Shown here piece by piece: positions 1 to 8,995 of a stretch of DNA of 64,000 nt. Every line of letters begins with the position of its first letter. The stretch's first letter is position 1. The notes beneath the pieces were generated by a model. That model was not told where the DNA came from. It made no database searches and saw only the letters and a program-made list of their open reading frames with translations. This DNA comes from Streptomyces sp. DH41 (GTDB lineage Bacteria; Actinomycetota; Actinomycetes; Streptomycetales; Streptomycetaceae): the NCBI RefSeq assembly GCF_029813785.1, contig NZ_JARVKY010000011.1:1-64000 (forward strand). The letters are read 5' to 3'. Position numbers and translations under genes: made by a program.

Positions 1-522
1 CACGGGCTCAGCTACCTCAGCGGCAAGATGACCGGCCACGCCCGGACCCTGAAACTCGAACACGGCGACCGCCTGGTCCGTCTGGACCTCAAGAAGCTCA
101 CAGTCGTCGCCGACACCCTCGAGGGCATCACCGAGCTGCTCCGCATCGGCAGCGGCAAGAACCACGTCGGCTACCACGTGGCCGCCCATCTCGCCCTCCA
201 CCAGTACTTCGTCGCCAACAGCCGGCCCGTGCCCCGCTTCCTCATGCTCGACCAGCCCACCCAGCCCTACTACCCCTCCGACATGGCCAAACAGCGCGGA
301 CGACTGGAAGACCTCGCTCTGGACGAAGACCGCGTGACCGTCACCCGCCTCTTCGAACTCATGCACCAAGTCGTCAGGGAACTCGCCCCGAACTTCCAGA
401 TGATCGTCAGCGACCACGCGGACCTGCCCCACGACTGGTACCAGGACTCCGTCCGCTACAACTGGCGCAACGGCGAAAAACTCATCCCCACCACCTGGCT
501 AGACGACAGTCCCACTCCGTAG
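1..522 (+). CDS. DUF3732-type ABC ATPase, C-terminal part (5' end outside window)
   Basis: The reading frame is open from base 1, so only the last 173 residues are visible. They match the C-terminal ATPase lobe of DUF3732 proteins. There is a GSGKNHVGYHVAAHLALH stretch in the signature region, then a Walker B-like LMLDQPTQPYYP in which the usual acidic pair is DQ, followed by a histidine switch region (IVSDHADL). DUF3732 proteins are the SMC/Rad50-like ATPases of ABC-three-component conflict systems. The partner genes would lie to the left of the window. The gene faces the TIGR04141-like gene convergently. Family assignment is fairly secure; the system assignment is inferred. Confidence 0.75.
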   Translation, partial: HGLSYLSGKMTGHARTLKLEHGDRLVRLDLKKLTVVADTLEGITELLRIGSGKNHVGYHVAAHLALHQYFVANSRPVPRFLMLDQPTQPYYPSDMAKQRGRLEDLALDEDRVTVTRLFELMHQVVRELAPNFQMIVSDHADLPHDWYQDSVRYNWRNGEKLIPTTWLDDSPTP

Positions 523-656
523 CCAGGCACCCTCCCCACTCTCCGCCGCCGGCATCCGCCCTGGACAGAACCAACAACAGCGCTCTTCGACCGCGCCTTC
601 GTGCCACCGACTGACAGCTGCTCGGCAACATGCAGGCGAGGGTGCGGCCCCCTGCG

Positions 657-2354
657 TCAGCGGCGGATAGCGACGACTTCGACCTCCGCGTTCATCGCGC
701 GCAACCGCCTGACTGCCTGGAGCAGCGAGACCTGGGCAAATGCGAAGAGCGAGTCAACACGGATGTCCTGGCCATCCTTCAGAAGGATCCCGAAGACCAC
801 CCGGAGCGTGCCGAAGTCGTCGAGCAGGCGGTGGTCCGGCGTGTGTGCGGCGATCTGGTCAAGGAATTTGGCCCGTACTTCTAGGTCGCTGCGCAGCGTC
901 TCGACGGCCACCACGCCCTGGGCGAAGAGGTGGTTGAGGGGAGCCGTGCTGGCAGGTGCCTTCTTGATGCAGATCAATTGGTTCTCGGGGCCGAGAACGT
1001 CGCAGATCTCCAGGCCTCCTCCCCTGAACTTCCCCGTGACGACGTCTTTCTTGTCGAAGAGCAGGTACCCGTCCGACTTCGCCGCTTGGTGGTTGAACCA
1101 GTCCTCGTCGTGAGAGTCGCGGCCTTTGGAATCGAGTGGACCTTTGGTCCAGCGTGGGAGGGTGACCGTCTGCGGCTGGGTGAACAAAGCGGTGAGTTCT
1201 TCTTCCAGGGTCTCAAGGAAGCCGGCCCCTACCTCGAACCATTTGCCGTTGCCGTAGAACAGGCGGTCTGTGCCCATCGTGATGTCGGCGATGAGCCACT
1301 CTTTCCCGTTGGTGGTGACGCTGGCCGGGGTCAGGAAGTCGTCGTCGCTGAACATGGTGACCCGTACGTCACCGAGGGCTTTGAGCCGTTCTCCCTCAGG
1401 CTTATCCTGTACGAAGTGCAGCAGGTGGTGCAGTTCCAGGTCGTTCGTCTCGATCGTGCGGGTGCCTCGTCTGGCGCGGAACGCCTGGGCAGAGCTGTAG
1501 CTTTCCTGGCACGAGTCAGGAATCCCAATGGTCAGGCGGGGACTGTCCGGGTCCGCAAGGTGCTTTTCCAGGATGGCCTGGGCCTGCACCGCCTTTTGGC
1601 TGCGGCTGTCGAGGGTGTGGACCCTGCTGACAAAACGCAGTTGCGGCAGCGGATCAGGTCTTGCACACACCTCCTCGATCGCCTGCAGGTCGCTCAGGAA
1701 CTGCTCCACGGTGGTGGCAAGGGGAAGCTTGATGGTGGCCTGTGAGCACTCGACGCGGACCTGTCGTGTCCTGCCGCCCTCCAGGGAAGTCAGTGACAGT
1801 CCGCTAACAGTGCCACAGATACGGCGGACGACGGCACCGAAGCGGTCCAAACCAAAGTCGTCGATCCGCTCGCCCCGTGACACTGAGTACTCATCGACCC
1901 GACCTCTGCCGTCCATGATCTGGTTGCGGATTTTGATGACCCCGTCGTCGTCGAGGCAGCGGGTCGCGAACTCCAATCCGAACTCGTCGTCACGGAAGTA
2001 GGGGTCCAACATGTGCTGCCCCACCCCGTAGCTCAGCGCATAGGTGCCGCGGCCGGTGCGTATGAGAATGAGTCCCGCCGCGGCGCGGCTGCGTTCATTG
2101 ACTTCCAGCCCGGTGATGGATTCCACCGCGCTGCACCAGTCGGCGCGCTCTCGGGGAACGCCTCCGGTGATCAGCAAGCCCTCCATCCCCTGGCGGGTGA
2201 ACTCCCTGGCCTGGTAATCCTCACTGTCGAGGTATCTCTCGCGGACGAACGTGCGCAGTTCCGGGGTGGTGCCCTCAGAGGGCCTGAGCCGGTGGAGGGT
2301 GGACTTACGGGTGGCGGATCGGGATGTGCGGCTACTACCCAAGACGGCCTCCAC
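657..2354 (-). CDS. TIGR04141/DUF6119-like sporadically distributed protein
   Basis: The 565-residue product resembles the TIGR04141 (DUF6119) family, which is scattered among bacteria and often sits in defence or mobile regions. Recognisable stretches are the N-terminal TLHRLRPSEG, a FGLEFATRCLDDDGV segment and a mid-region EEVCARPDPLPQLRFV. No catalytic motif can be named. No signal peptide or membrane span is visible, so it is probably cytoplasmic. The ATG at 2354 is the first in frame and family proteins begin close to the TLHRL segment, which supports it. It is flanked by an ABC-type ATPase and a decayed helicase gene. Function is unknown. Confidence 0.6.
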   Translation of the reverse strand: MEAVLGSSRTSRSATRKSTLHRLRPSEGTTPELRTFVRERYLDSEDYQAREFTRQGMEGLLITGGVPRERADWCSAVESITGLEVNERSRAAAGLILIRTGRGTYALSYGVGQHMLDPYFRDDEFGLEFATRCLDDDGVIKIRNQIMDGRGRVDEYSVSRGERIDDFGLDRFGAVVRRICGTVSGLSLTSLEGGRTRQVRVECSQATIKLPLATTVEQFLSDLQAIEEVCARPDPLPQLRFVSRVHTLDSRSQKAVQAQAILEKHLADPDSPRLTIGIPDSCQESYSSAQAFRARRGTRTIETNDLELHHLLHFVQDKPEGERLKALGDVRVTMFSDDDFLTPASVTTNGKEWLIADITMGTDRLFYGNGKWFEVGAGFLETLEEELTALFTQPQTVTLPRWTKGPLDSKGRDSHDEDWFNHQAAKSDGYLLFDKKDVVTGKFRGGGLEICDVLGPENQLICIKKAPASTAPLNHLFAQGVVAVETLRSDLEVRAKFLDQIAAHTPDHRLLDDFGTLRVVFGILLKDGQDIRVDSLFAFAQVSLLQAVRRLRAMNAEVEVVAIRR

Positions 2355-2764
2355 GCGCGCGAAGCAGTTGAAGACACTACGAAAGCAGACAGGGTGCCGT
2401 CTTCACCACCGAAGAGATCTATCCGGTCCCAAGGGGAACGCCGGACGGACGGAAGCCGCACAGAGCATCCACCGGCAAGCTCCTCGAACTACCCACCGAC
2501 GGCACCCCAGGCTCTTGGCCCTCTACACCGAACTCTCCGGCGTCCGTGTCCACCACCAACCCCGACACCACCTGACACGGCCCCACCAAGTAGCGGCTCA
2601 TTGGAACTGCACAACACCCGACCATTCGACGCAGACGGCATACGCGCAGGTCAGACAACCACCACCCCGCTCAGATCTACACTCCTAGCACTCCAGGAAC
2701 CGCCAAAACCACCCAGAAAATCTGAAAAACCCCAGCTCACAGGAACAGCCGCAGCTCAGAAAAA
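2355..2764. other. Non-coding spacer, no gene seen
   Basis: About 410 bases lie between the divergent TIGR04141-like gene and the start of homology of the helicase-associated-domain pseudogene. Open frames here have no recognisable content and poor codon use. The spacer probably holds the TIGR04141 promoter and the break point that removed the 5' end of the helicase gene. Confidence 0.4.
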
Positions 2765-3535
2765 CTGGGCGCCGACAGCAAGACCCTGCTGGACGCGCCG
2801 GAGGCCGGGATGCTCTGGGAGCCGGGCGAGGAAGCGTGGGAGGCCAAGCTCGCCGCGCTGCGGTCCTACCGGCGGGCCATGAGACACCTCGCTCCGCGTC
2901 AGGACGCGGTGTGGGGCGAAGGCGAGGCGATGGTCCCGGTCGGCCAGCACATGGCCAACCTGCGCCGCAAGGGCGGCCTGGGCAAAGACCCGGAGCGGGC
3001 CGCCGTACGCGCCGCGCAGCTGACGGAGATCGACCCGGACTGGAACTGCCCATGGCCGCTCAACTGGCAACGCCACTACCGGGTGCTCGCCGACCTGGTC
3101 GACGCCGACGGCCAACTGCCCGACATCGCACCCGGCGTGCTGATGGACAGCGACGACATCGGCAAGTGGCTCCAGCAGAAGCAGCCAGCCACCTGGGCAC
3201 AGCTCCTGCCCGAACAGCAGGAGCGGCTGTCCCACCTGGGCATCACGCCCGCTGAGATGCCGTCTCCCGCCCCGGCCGCCAAGGATGCGACGAAGGGGCC
3301 GAGCAAGGCACAGCAGGCGTTCCAGCGGGGCATGGCGGCCCTCGCCCAGTGGGTGGAACGCGAGGGCGACCGGCCAGTGCCGAGGGGGCACAGCGAAGAG
3401 ATCGCGGTCAACGGCGAGGCGGAGCCGGTGACTGTGAAACTGGGGGCGTGGGTCTCGAACACCAAATCGAGGCGGGACAAGCTCACCTAGGACCAGCTGG
3501 CCGCACTGCGGGAGCTGGGCGTCAAATGGGCGTAA
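2765..3535 (+). pseudogene. Helicase-associated (HA) domain protein, 3' remnant
   Basis: The frame reads LGADSKTLLDAPEAGMLWEPG and then helicase-associated (HA) repeats with W-containing segments such as DWNCPWPLNWQRHYRVL and GAWVSNTKSRRDKL. These are typical of the C-terminal half of long Streptomyces DEAD/DEAH helicases. The helicase core is missing, and homology stops abruptly near 2765. An in-frame TAG at 3488-3490 interrupts the last repeat. The expected family ending (DQLAALRELGVKWA) continues after it to TAA at 3533-3535. With both a 5' truncation and a nonsense codon this is a dead remnant. An ATG at 2810 would allow a 226-residue fragment to be made. Confidence 0.6.
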
Positions 3536-3602
3536 GACAGGACAGGAGGAAGCCGGTCGTGGAGCGCCAGGCAGCCTTCCCCTCCTTGTCCAGATGTGGC
3601 CG

Positions 3603-5534
3603 TCAGCTCTCGGGTTCGCCGATGTAGGTGCTCGGCATAATGATCTGTTCGACGCCAGGGGCGAGAAGTGATACTGCTACGGCCTGCGTAGAAATTACCT
3701 GTGCGCCGGTGGCTTGGGCGGCATCGGCAATGTCGCGGAGAACTTCGTGAACGACGTCGCTTGCGATTCCCTGCTGGAAGGGGTTGTCGAGCATGAGGAG
3801 TCCCGGATACGGGCAGTCGTCCCCCAGGTCCCTGGCCAGGAATAGTAGGGCCCTGCTATAGGCGAGGAAGAACAACACTCGCGCTTCGGCTCCGAGAACT
3901 TGGTTCCAGGGGCGGGTGCCGACGTAGAAGGTCAGGTCGTCCGCGCTGATCGCCACATTCCCTGCCACCCAGACATCATCGCGGTGGCGGTTGAGGAATT
4001 CGTTCATCCGATCAGCGAACAGGGCGCAGCGGTCGATGGGCGTTCTCCCTGTGGTGGGGGTTTCATCGAGTTGCCGCTTCAGTTGGTTCAGTCTGTCTTG
4101 GGCCGCCTGGCACGTCTGCGTGGCGGCAGTCTTGCGGGTGAGCATCTGCTCGATGGCGGGCAGCGCCATGAGTTTTTGCTCCAGGGCGGCGGTCTGGGCG
4201 GCCATCTCTTCGAGTCTGGCCATGAACGGTGCGAGGCGGGCGGCCCGGTCGACGTTTAGCTGCCTGGCAATGTCTTGATGGGTGCTCTGGGCGTGCCGGT
4301 GGTCGGCTTTTGCTTGGTCGAGGTCGCGGCTGGTTCGGGCGATGACTTCCTGGAGGTCGTCGGCCTCTGCGGCCAGGGACCGCTTCTCCAGTTCTCCGCG
4401 TCGTCTGCGCTGGTCCTCGGTCACTGGCTGGGTGCAGACGTAGCAAGTGCCCTCTGGGTGTTCGCGATGGATGTCGATCTTCTGCTCGCAGGCAGGACAC
4501 AGGCGCACCGGCAGGCTGTCGAAGATGTCGACGGAGGCTAGAAGGCGTTCCATGCGAGCGATCTCTGCCCGGACCGTGTTGTGAGACTGCTTGTGGGCAG
4601 TCAGGACCTGCTCGAGGCCGGCGACGGTCTCGGCGCTGCTCGTGAGGCTCTGGGTCGCGTGCTCGTACTGCTGCGACAGAGTGGCGTCGTAGCCCACTGC
4701 CCCGGCATCGCCTTCTTGGCGTCGTCCGGCAACAAGCTGCTCCACTTCGCTGGTCAGCTGGGAACGTTGCCTGACAACCGCGTCGAGTTCGGCCCGCAAG
4801 TCGGTTCTGATGGAGTTGACCTGCTGTTCGCTCCTGGGGGTCGGCAGATGCAGGTTCTCGCAGACGGCTGCGACGGCTCGGTCTGTGCTGTCATGCACCT
4901 CTCGTTCGGCCGCCTGTGCCTGTGCGAGTCGGCGTTGTGCTGCCGCAAGCTCGAAGTCGTGGTTGCTGTACCTGGTCGGGGCGAAACCCAAGAGGTAGCT
5001 AATGACGGCTCGCCGCAGGAACTCTTGTTCCTTGTCAGCGAACTGAGTCCACGAGTCCTCGTTTCGGTAAATGTGGCGCAGCACGCTGCGGAACGTCAGA
5101 GGTGTGAGCTCGGTGGCGGTCGTGGCCTGGATGCCTTTGGGAATACTAAGGATCGGCCAGCCAAGCTTGTGCAGGATGCGGTCGGAGAACTCGCCGACAG
5201 GGAATTCGTCGCCGTCCAGTACGACCTTGTTCTGGCGCCCGTACTGGAGGCTGCGCCGGATTTCCGTTGGAGTGCCGTCCAGGGTCAGTTCGATGCTGAC
5301 CTCTACGTACTCGTCGGCGACGGCCGCCTTCAGGGCCTCGGTCGGGCTGTCTCGATTGCCGAGACAGTAGTCGATGGCCTTGAGCGTGGTGGTCTTCGAG
5401 CTGTTCCTGACGCCAGACAGAACGCTGAGGCCAGCGGTGTTGAACGCGTACGTATCCATCTCGCCCGACGTGTGCACCAGCGTGACCGACTCGACTCGCA
5501 GCCCTTTGCGGAAGGGTGTCGGGGGCGTCGTCAT
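3603..5534 (-). CDS. SMC/Rad50-like ATPase with zinc hook, ABC-three-component-like system
   Basis: The protein has 643 residues. The N-terminal ATPase half has a Walker A-like GVRNSSKT at 41-48 in which the usual glycine before lysine is serine. Heptad-rich coiled coil (about 190-335 and 370-490) flanks a hinge with C346-P-A-C349 and C364-Y-V-C367, a four-cysteine zinc hook or zinc ribbon. The C-terminal half has a signature-like GAEARVLFFLAYSRALL (548-564) and Walker B LLMLDNP near 580 with N instead of catalytic E. It ends the leftward operon. Its ATG overlaps the stop of the upstream gene by 4 bases (ATGA), indicating coupling. By family logic it is the sensor ATPase of an ABC-3C conflict system. 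Confidence 0.7.
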   Translation of the reverse strand: MTTPPTPFRKGLRVESVTLVHTSGEMDTYAFNTAGLSVLSGVRNSSKTTTLKAIDYCLGNRDSPTEALKAAVADEYVEVSIELTLDGTPTEIRRSLQYGRQNKVVLDGDEFPVGEFSDRILHKLGWPILSIPKGIQATTATELTPLTFRSVLRHIYRNEDSWTQFADKEQEFLRRAVISYLLGFAPTRYSNHDFELAAAQRRLAQAQAAEREVHDSTDRAVAAVCENLHLPTPRSEQQVNSIRTDLRAELDAVVRQRSQLTSEVEQLVAGRRQEGDAGAVGYDATLSQQYEHATQSLTSSAETVAGLEQVLTAHKQSHNTVRAEIARMERLLASVDIFDSLPVRLCPACEQKIDIHREHPEGTCYVCTQPVTEDQRRRRGELEKRSLAAEADDLQEVIARTSRDLDQAKADHRHAQSTHQDIARQLNVDRAARLAPFMARLEEMAAQTAALEQKLMALPAIEQMLTRKTAATQTCQAAQDRLNQLKRQLDETPTTGRTPIDRCALFADRMNEFLNRHRDDVWVAGNVAISADDLTFYVGTRPWNQVLGAEARVLFFLAYSRALLFLARDLGDDCPYPGLLMLDNPFQQGIASDVVHEVLRDIADAAQATGAQVISTQAVAVSLLAPGVEQIIMPSTYIGEPES

Positions 5535-6112
5535 GGCCTGATCTCCTGGTGGTAGGCGAGGTCCGCCACTTCCTCGGGGAAGAGTTGGTAGACAAGGTTC
5601 TTCAGATCGGTCCCGGACCACTCCGCCAGGTTGCCCCTCATGGCGCGGCATCGAGTGACGATGGGGTGGAACTCGTCCATGTCCGCCAGCGCTGCGGCCG
5701 CTCGCTTTCCGCCCGAGGTCAAGCGGACACGCTCTGGTCTGTGACTGGAGGTGATCGTGACGAGACCGCGGGCCATGAGGAAGGCCAGAAACTGGCGGTA
5801 GCGGGGATCCCAGGGACCGAACCGGTACCGGATCATCGGGGCCTCTACTTCCTCGGGCATCGATGCACGAAAAGCTCCCTGTCCGCCCAAGGTGTCGGCT
5901 AGTTCCCTGTGCGCGCGCTCGAGGAAAGCCGGGTAGCGCAGAAAGAAGTCGAGCTTCGCGAGCTTGGTGCGGCCGGCGATATGAGGACCGGGGGCACTGC
6001 CGCACTCGGCAACCAGGAGCAGTAACCGAGAGGCGTGAAAGTCCGGCGAGTCGTCGGGGTCCCATGGCCGGTGGGGCGGCGGGACGGCGCTCGCGCCGAT
6101 TCTATGAAGCAT
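5531..6112 (-). CDS. Putative middle component of ABC-three-component-like system
   Basis: This is a 193-residue protein without enzymatic motifs. It contains SRLLLLVAECG followed by GRTKLAKLDFFLRYPAFL, a helix-rich pattern like a winged-helix domain, and a second helix-wing pattern near FLAFLMARGLVTIT. This resembles the small middle proteins encoded between effector and ATPase in ABC-3C operons. I chose ATG 6112 because it starts 11 bases inside the end of the nuclease gene. An ATG at 6151 is possible but would add an unconserved tail. It overlaps the ATPase start by 4 bases. Its role as adaptor between sensor and nuclease is inferred from position. Confidence 0.55.
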   Translation of the reverse strand: MLHRIGASAVPPPHRPWDPDDSPDFHASRLLLLVAECGSAPGPHIAGRTKLAKLDFFLRYPAFLERAHRELADTLGGQGAFRASMPEEVEAPMIRYRFGPWDPRYRQFLAFLMARGLVTITSSHRPERVRLTSGGKRAAAALADMDEFHPIVTRCRAMRGNLAEWSGTDLKNLVYQLFPEEVADLAYHQEIRP

Positions 6113-7187
6113 CGGCGTACCGGTTCTGACAGCGAGCGGTGATGTCCGCAAGTACGGCGTGAGCTCGAGCGAGGGACACGGTGCCGCTACTCACCGCGGG
6201 GAGGCCTTCTACACGGGTCAGGGTCTCGAAGTATGCCTCTGAGCCAGCGGGGGTGCGTCCGGCGCGTCGTTCAGCCATGACGCGTGAGCAGATGGCGTGG
6301 ACTTCGTCGGCGAAGGCGTCCATCGCCTCGCGGGCTGGACCGAGGCTGGCACGCCAGGCACGACGGTACTTCAGCGCGTTGTCCAGATGCCCTGCCGCTT
6401 CGTCTGCCGGGACCCCCGCGACGGCGAGCTTGTCAGTGAGTTTCGTGAGAGGCGCAGTGCTTCCGTCCGGCCTTCGCCCGGTGGCCCGTGTGATCGCATC
6501 ATGAAGCATGTCCTGGAAGTCACGGGTGCCCACTTTGCGTGGTACTGGAGCAAGCGCGTCGCGTGCGATGCGAACTCCGAGCCAGACCAGGACGTCTTCG
6601 ATGTCAGTAGTCAAGGGCGGCTGCCCCAAGATCTTGGTCACGATCGACCCGAGCCGACGTAGAGCCCTGTCCTCAACCTGCTCGATCGTGCGGCCCTCAA
6701 CAAGGACCTCTAGACGGTCGACGCACCAGCCGATGTCCCGGCCTTCAGGAAGATTCACGCCTTTGAGCCGAACAATGATGTCATCACGAATCTTCAACGG
6801 GACAGGCCCACGCTGCTGTCCGCGATCGACGACGAACGCATGGAAGTCGACGTGCGGACTCTCGTTGACGATGAAGGTGAACCGAGTCTCGGCTGGAAGA
6901 GGTTTCCCGAGGAACAGCTTTCCCAAGTAGCTCGTCTCTGGCTTCTTCGGAATGTCCGGTGCACACACGTTGGCGACACTGTGCCGCTTGCCGGCTTCTT
7001 CGATGGTCTTCACCTGGCGGTATGCGGGCGCGTCACCGTTGCTACAGACGATGTCTTCCAGATCCTCCCAAGAGACCTGAGTCCACATGCCCTCATGCAT
7101 GTCGAGGCAGTCCAGCAGTGTCACCGCGTCTTGGTAGGCGAAGCCGCGCCGACTTCGGCGTCCGCCGTCAGCCGGCGCTGCAGACAT
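6102..7187 (-). CDS. Cap4-like (DUF4297) dsDNA nuclease-domain protein, probable effector
   Basis: The first 60 residues carry the pattern of the DUF4297/Cap4 dsDNA endonuclease domain: RRGFAYQDAVTLLDCLD (15-29), WEDLEDI (40-46) and YRQVKT (56-61). These match a PD-(D/E)XK fold with acidic residues at 41-45 and Q58-V-K60. The remaining 300 residues are helix-rich and are probably the sensing or oligomerisation part. It is the first gene of a tightly coupled three-gene operon with the middle protein and the zinc-hook ATPase. Known Cap4-like proteins degrade DNA in CBASS and related systems; here the ATPase would control it. Confidence 0.7.
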   Translation of the reverse strand: MSAAPADGGRRSRRGFAYQDAVTLLDCLDMHEGMWTQVSWEDLEDIVCSNGDAPAYRQVKTIEEAGKRHSVANVCAPDIPKKPETSYLGKLFLGKPLPAETRFTFIVNESPHVDFHAFVVDRGQQRGPVPLKIRDDIIVRLKGVNLPEGRDIGWCVDRLEVLVEGRTIEQVEDRALRRLGSIVTKILGQPPLTTDIEDVLVWLGVRIARDALAPVPRKVGTRDFQDMLHDAITRATGRRPDGSTAPLTKLTDKLAVAGVPADEAAGHLDNALKYRRAWRASLGPAREAMDAFADEVHAICSRVMAERRAGRTPAGSEAYFETLTRVEGLPAVSSGTVSLARAHAVLADITARCQNRYADAS

Positions 7188-7697
7188 CGGCGCCCCGACG
7201 CGTCAGGCGCCCGTAAGGCGACGCAGAACTGGCCGACAACCCTGTGGCTCGCACCCACACCCCCTAGATCATTCAAGGCGGCCAAGTACACCACCCAGTA
7301 ACAGAGTGTGGCAATACGCATGACGATCAGCGACAAAGCCACCCGCCTCAGGGGCTCGGCACCGGAAGGACAGCGCCTGGACGCAGGCGACGTCCGTCCC
7401 GGCCCCCGTCACCGGGCTGACGGTGGAGCGGCGAGGCGTGGCGGCCCCGGCCGACGCGCAACCAGCCGAGCGCGCCCCGATCCCCAGCCGCGGCCGCGCC
7501 GCCCATCCCGCCCGTCCCTTCCTCCTTCACTCCAGCCAAGGGACATGGGCAGAGCAGCCGCAACGGGGATGTCAGCGATCCGACCACGGCAAAACAGCGT
7601 GGGGACCTGCAGGACACGGAGACAGTCCTGCGGGCCGCGCAACACCTAGCGCAACCCTTGGCGCAACCTCGTGCTCCTGGTCGACCGGGGCGACCGG
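7188..7697. other. Spacer upstream of the three-gene operon, no gene recognised
   Basis: Roughly 500 bases upstream of the nuclease gene. It contains several overlapping frames rich in Pro, Arg and Ala without recognisable content, which is the signature of GC-rich non-coding DNA. The operon promoter should lie in the right-hand side of the gene start at 7187, but I could not define it. Confidence 0.35.
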
Positions 7698-7928
7698 TCA
7701 CGCGGCCCGGACGGCTCCGTGAGCGCGGGCGAGGTGGCGCAGCTCGGACCGTGCCGCCGGCACCGAAGGGACGGTCTCCCAGTAGGGCTGCCACCACAGC
7801 CGTACGGACAGGAGCAGCAGGCGGCAGCGCAGGGCGGTGGTGTCGCGGGGGCGGGGTGCGGCCAGTGCTTGGTAGGTGGCGTTCCAAGCGGCTTGCGTCT
7901 GCACCAGGTCGTCGGGGCTCTGGCGCAA
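7698..7928 (-). CDS. Small conserved-looking hypothetical protein, possibly 5'-truncated
   Basis: The frame reads SPDDLVQTQAAWNATYQAL, then PRPRDTTALRCRLLLLSVRL and RSELRHLARAHG. This looks like natural protein with alternating Leu/Arg helices. The same frame stays open upstream to beyond 8000 (PGYFCEDLRRAAG, then FTDVPRLRLRLR) without a clear start, and there it would run antisense over the start region of the HEPN gene. It may be the tail of a gene cut by insertion of that neighbour. Function is unknown and the call is tentative. Confidence 0.35.
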   Translation of the reverse strand: MRQSPDDLVQTQAAWNATYQALAAPRPRDTTALRCRLLLLSVRLWWQPYWETVPSVPAARSELRHLARAHGAVRAA

Positions 7929-8026
7929 ACGAAGTCGCAGCCGGGGTACGTCGGTGAATCCGGTTGACCGCCCTGCGGCTCGACGCAGATCCTCACAGAA
8001 GTAGCCAGGACGACGGAGGCCCCCCA

Positions 8027-8995
8027 GTGCGCGACGACGGCAAGGACTTTCACTTCCCGCCCCTTACCAACGGGCTCGACTTCCTCGTCAGTGCTGTCAC
8101 CTTCCTCGCGGCTGAAGGCAGCCCCGTCCCCCGCGAGCTGAAGTACGCCACCCTTCATCTCCAGTGCGCAGCCGAGACCCTGTTCAAGGCGCGCCTCGAG
8201 ATGTACGAGCCTGACCTCGTGTGGACCAAGCCCACGGAGTACGACAAGGGCAAGCACCAGAGCGGCGATTTCACCAGCTGCGGCATCAAAGATGCGATCA
8301 AGCGTCTCAACGCTCTCGCCCAGGACGGAACCATCACGCTCAGCACCACCCTCGACCCCGCCAGCAGCGACTTGAAGGACCTCGGCAATCTCCGGAACCG
8401 GCTCATGCACTTCGGCTGGCGCGACACCACCGTAGCCGTGAAGACCCGTACCCTCCCCGTCCTGACCCTGCTCTTCGACTTCGTGAACCACGACGTCCTG
8501 CCGTACACCGCAGACTGGGAGGCAGCACGGCAGATGGACGAAGTCCGCAGCCAGTTGAACCACCTCACCGACTTCGTCACCCAGCGACAGAAGTCCATAT
8601 CCGGCCAGCTCGCCGGCCATGAACACTCCACCACCGCATGCCGCTCCTGCGGGCAGTACGCCGTGGTCCTCGACGGCGGCGCCCACGACCTGAAGTGCTT
8701 CTTCTGCGACAAGTCGTACGGCACCCGAGATGAAGCAGCCTGGGAGTTCACCGGCGAGAACCGGCACATCACCATCAAGCAGGGTGGCAACGACCTGGCC
8801 ACCTGCCCGGCCTGCGCCGCCTCGGCCATTGTTCCGGTGCGCACCCTGGGCTATCCCGCCGCAGACTCGTACATCTGCTTCGGGTGCGGCAGCGACTGGG
8901 AAGGGATCTGCGAGTGGTGTGGGAACGGCGGGTACATAGTCCCGGAAGCGGACATGTGCGATGAATGCTACGACATACGCCTCGCCAACTTTTGA
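8027..8995 (+). CDS. HEPN-domain protein with C-terminal zinc ribbons, putative RNase
   Basis: The protein has 322 residues from GTG 8027, which sits 7 bases after a GGAGG box at 8015-8019. The N-terminal half is helical and contains R123-N-R-L-M-H128, the R-x4-H motif of HEPN domains, many of which are metal-independent RNases in toxin and defence systems. The C-terminal third has three CxxC pairs with matching knuckles (CRSCG with CFFC, CPAC with CFGC, CEWC with CDEC), typical of zinc ribbons that bind nucleic acid or protein. It stands alone between a possible broken gene and an unknown gene. RNase activity is inferred from the motif alone. Confidence 0.6.
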   Translation: MRDDGKDFHFPPLTNGLDFLVSAVTFLAAEGSPVPRELKYATLHLQCAAETLFKARLEMYEPDLVWTKPTEYDKGKHQSGDFTSCGIKDAIKRLNALAQDGTITLSTTLDPASSDLKDLGNLRNRLMHFGWRDTTVAVKTRTLPVLTLLFDFVNHDVLPYTADWEAARQMDEVRSQLNHLTDFVTQRQKSISGQLAGHEHSTTACRSCGQYAVVLDGGAHDLKCFFCDKSYGTRDEAAWEFTGENRHITIKQGGNDLATCPACAASAIVPVRTLGYPAADSYICFGCGSDWEGICEWCGNGGYIVPEADMCDECYDIRLANF

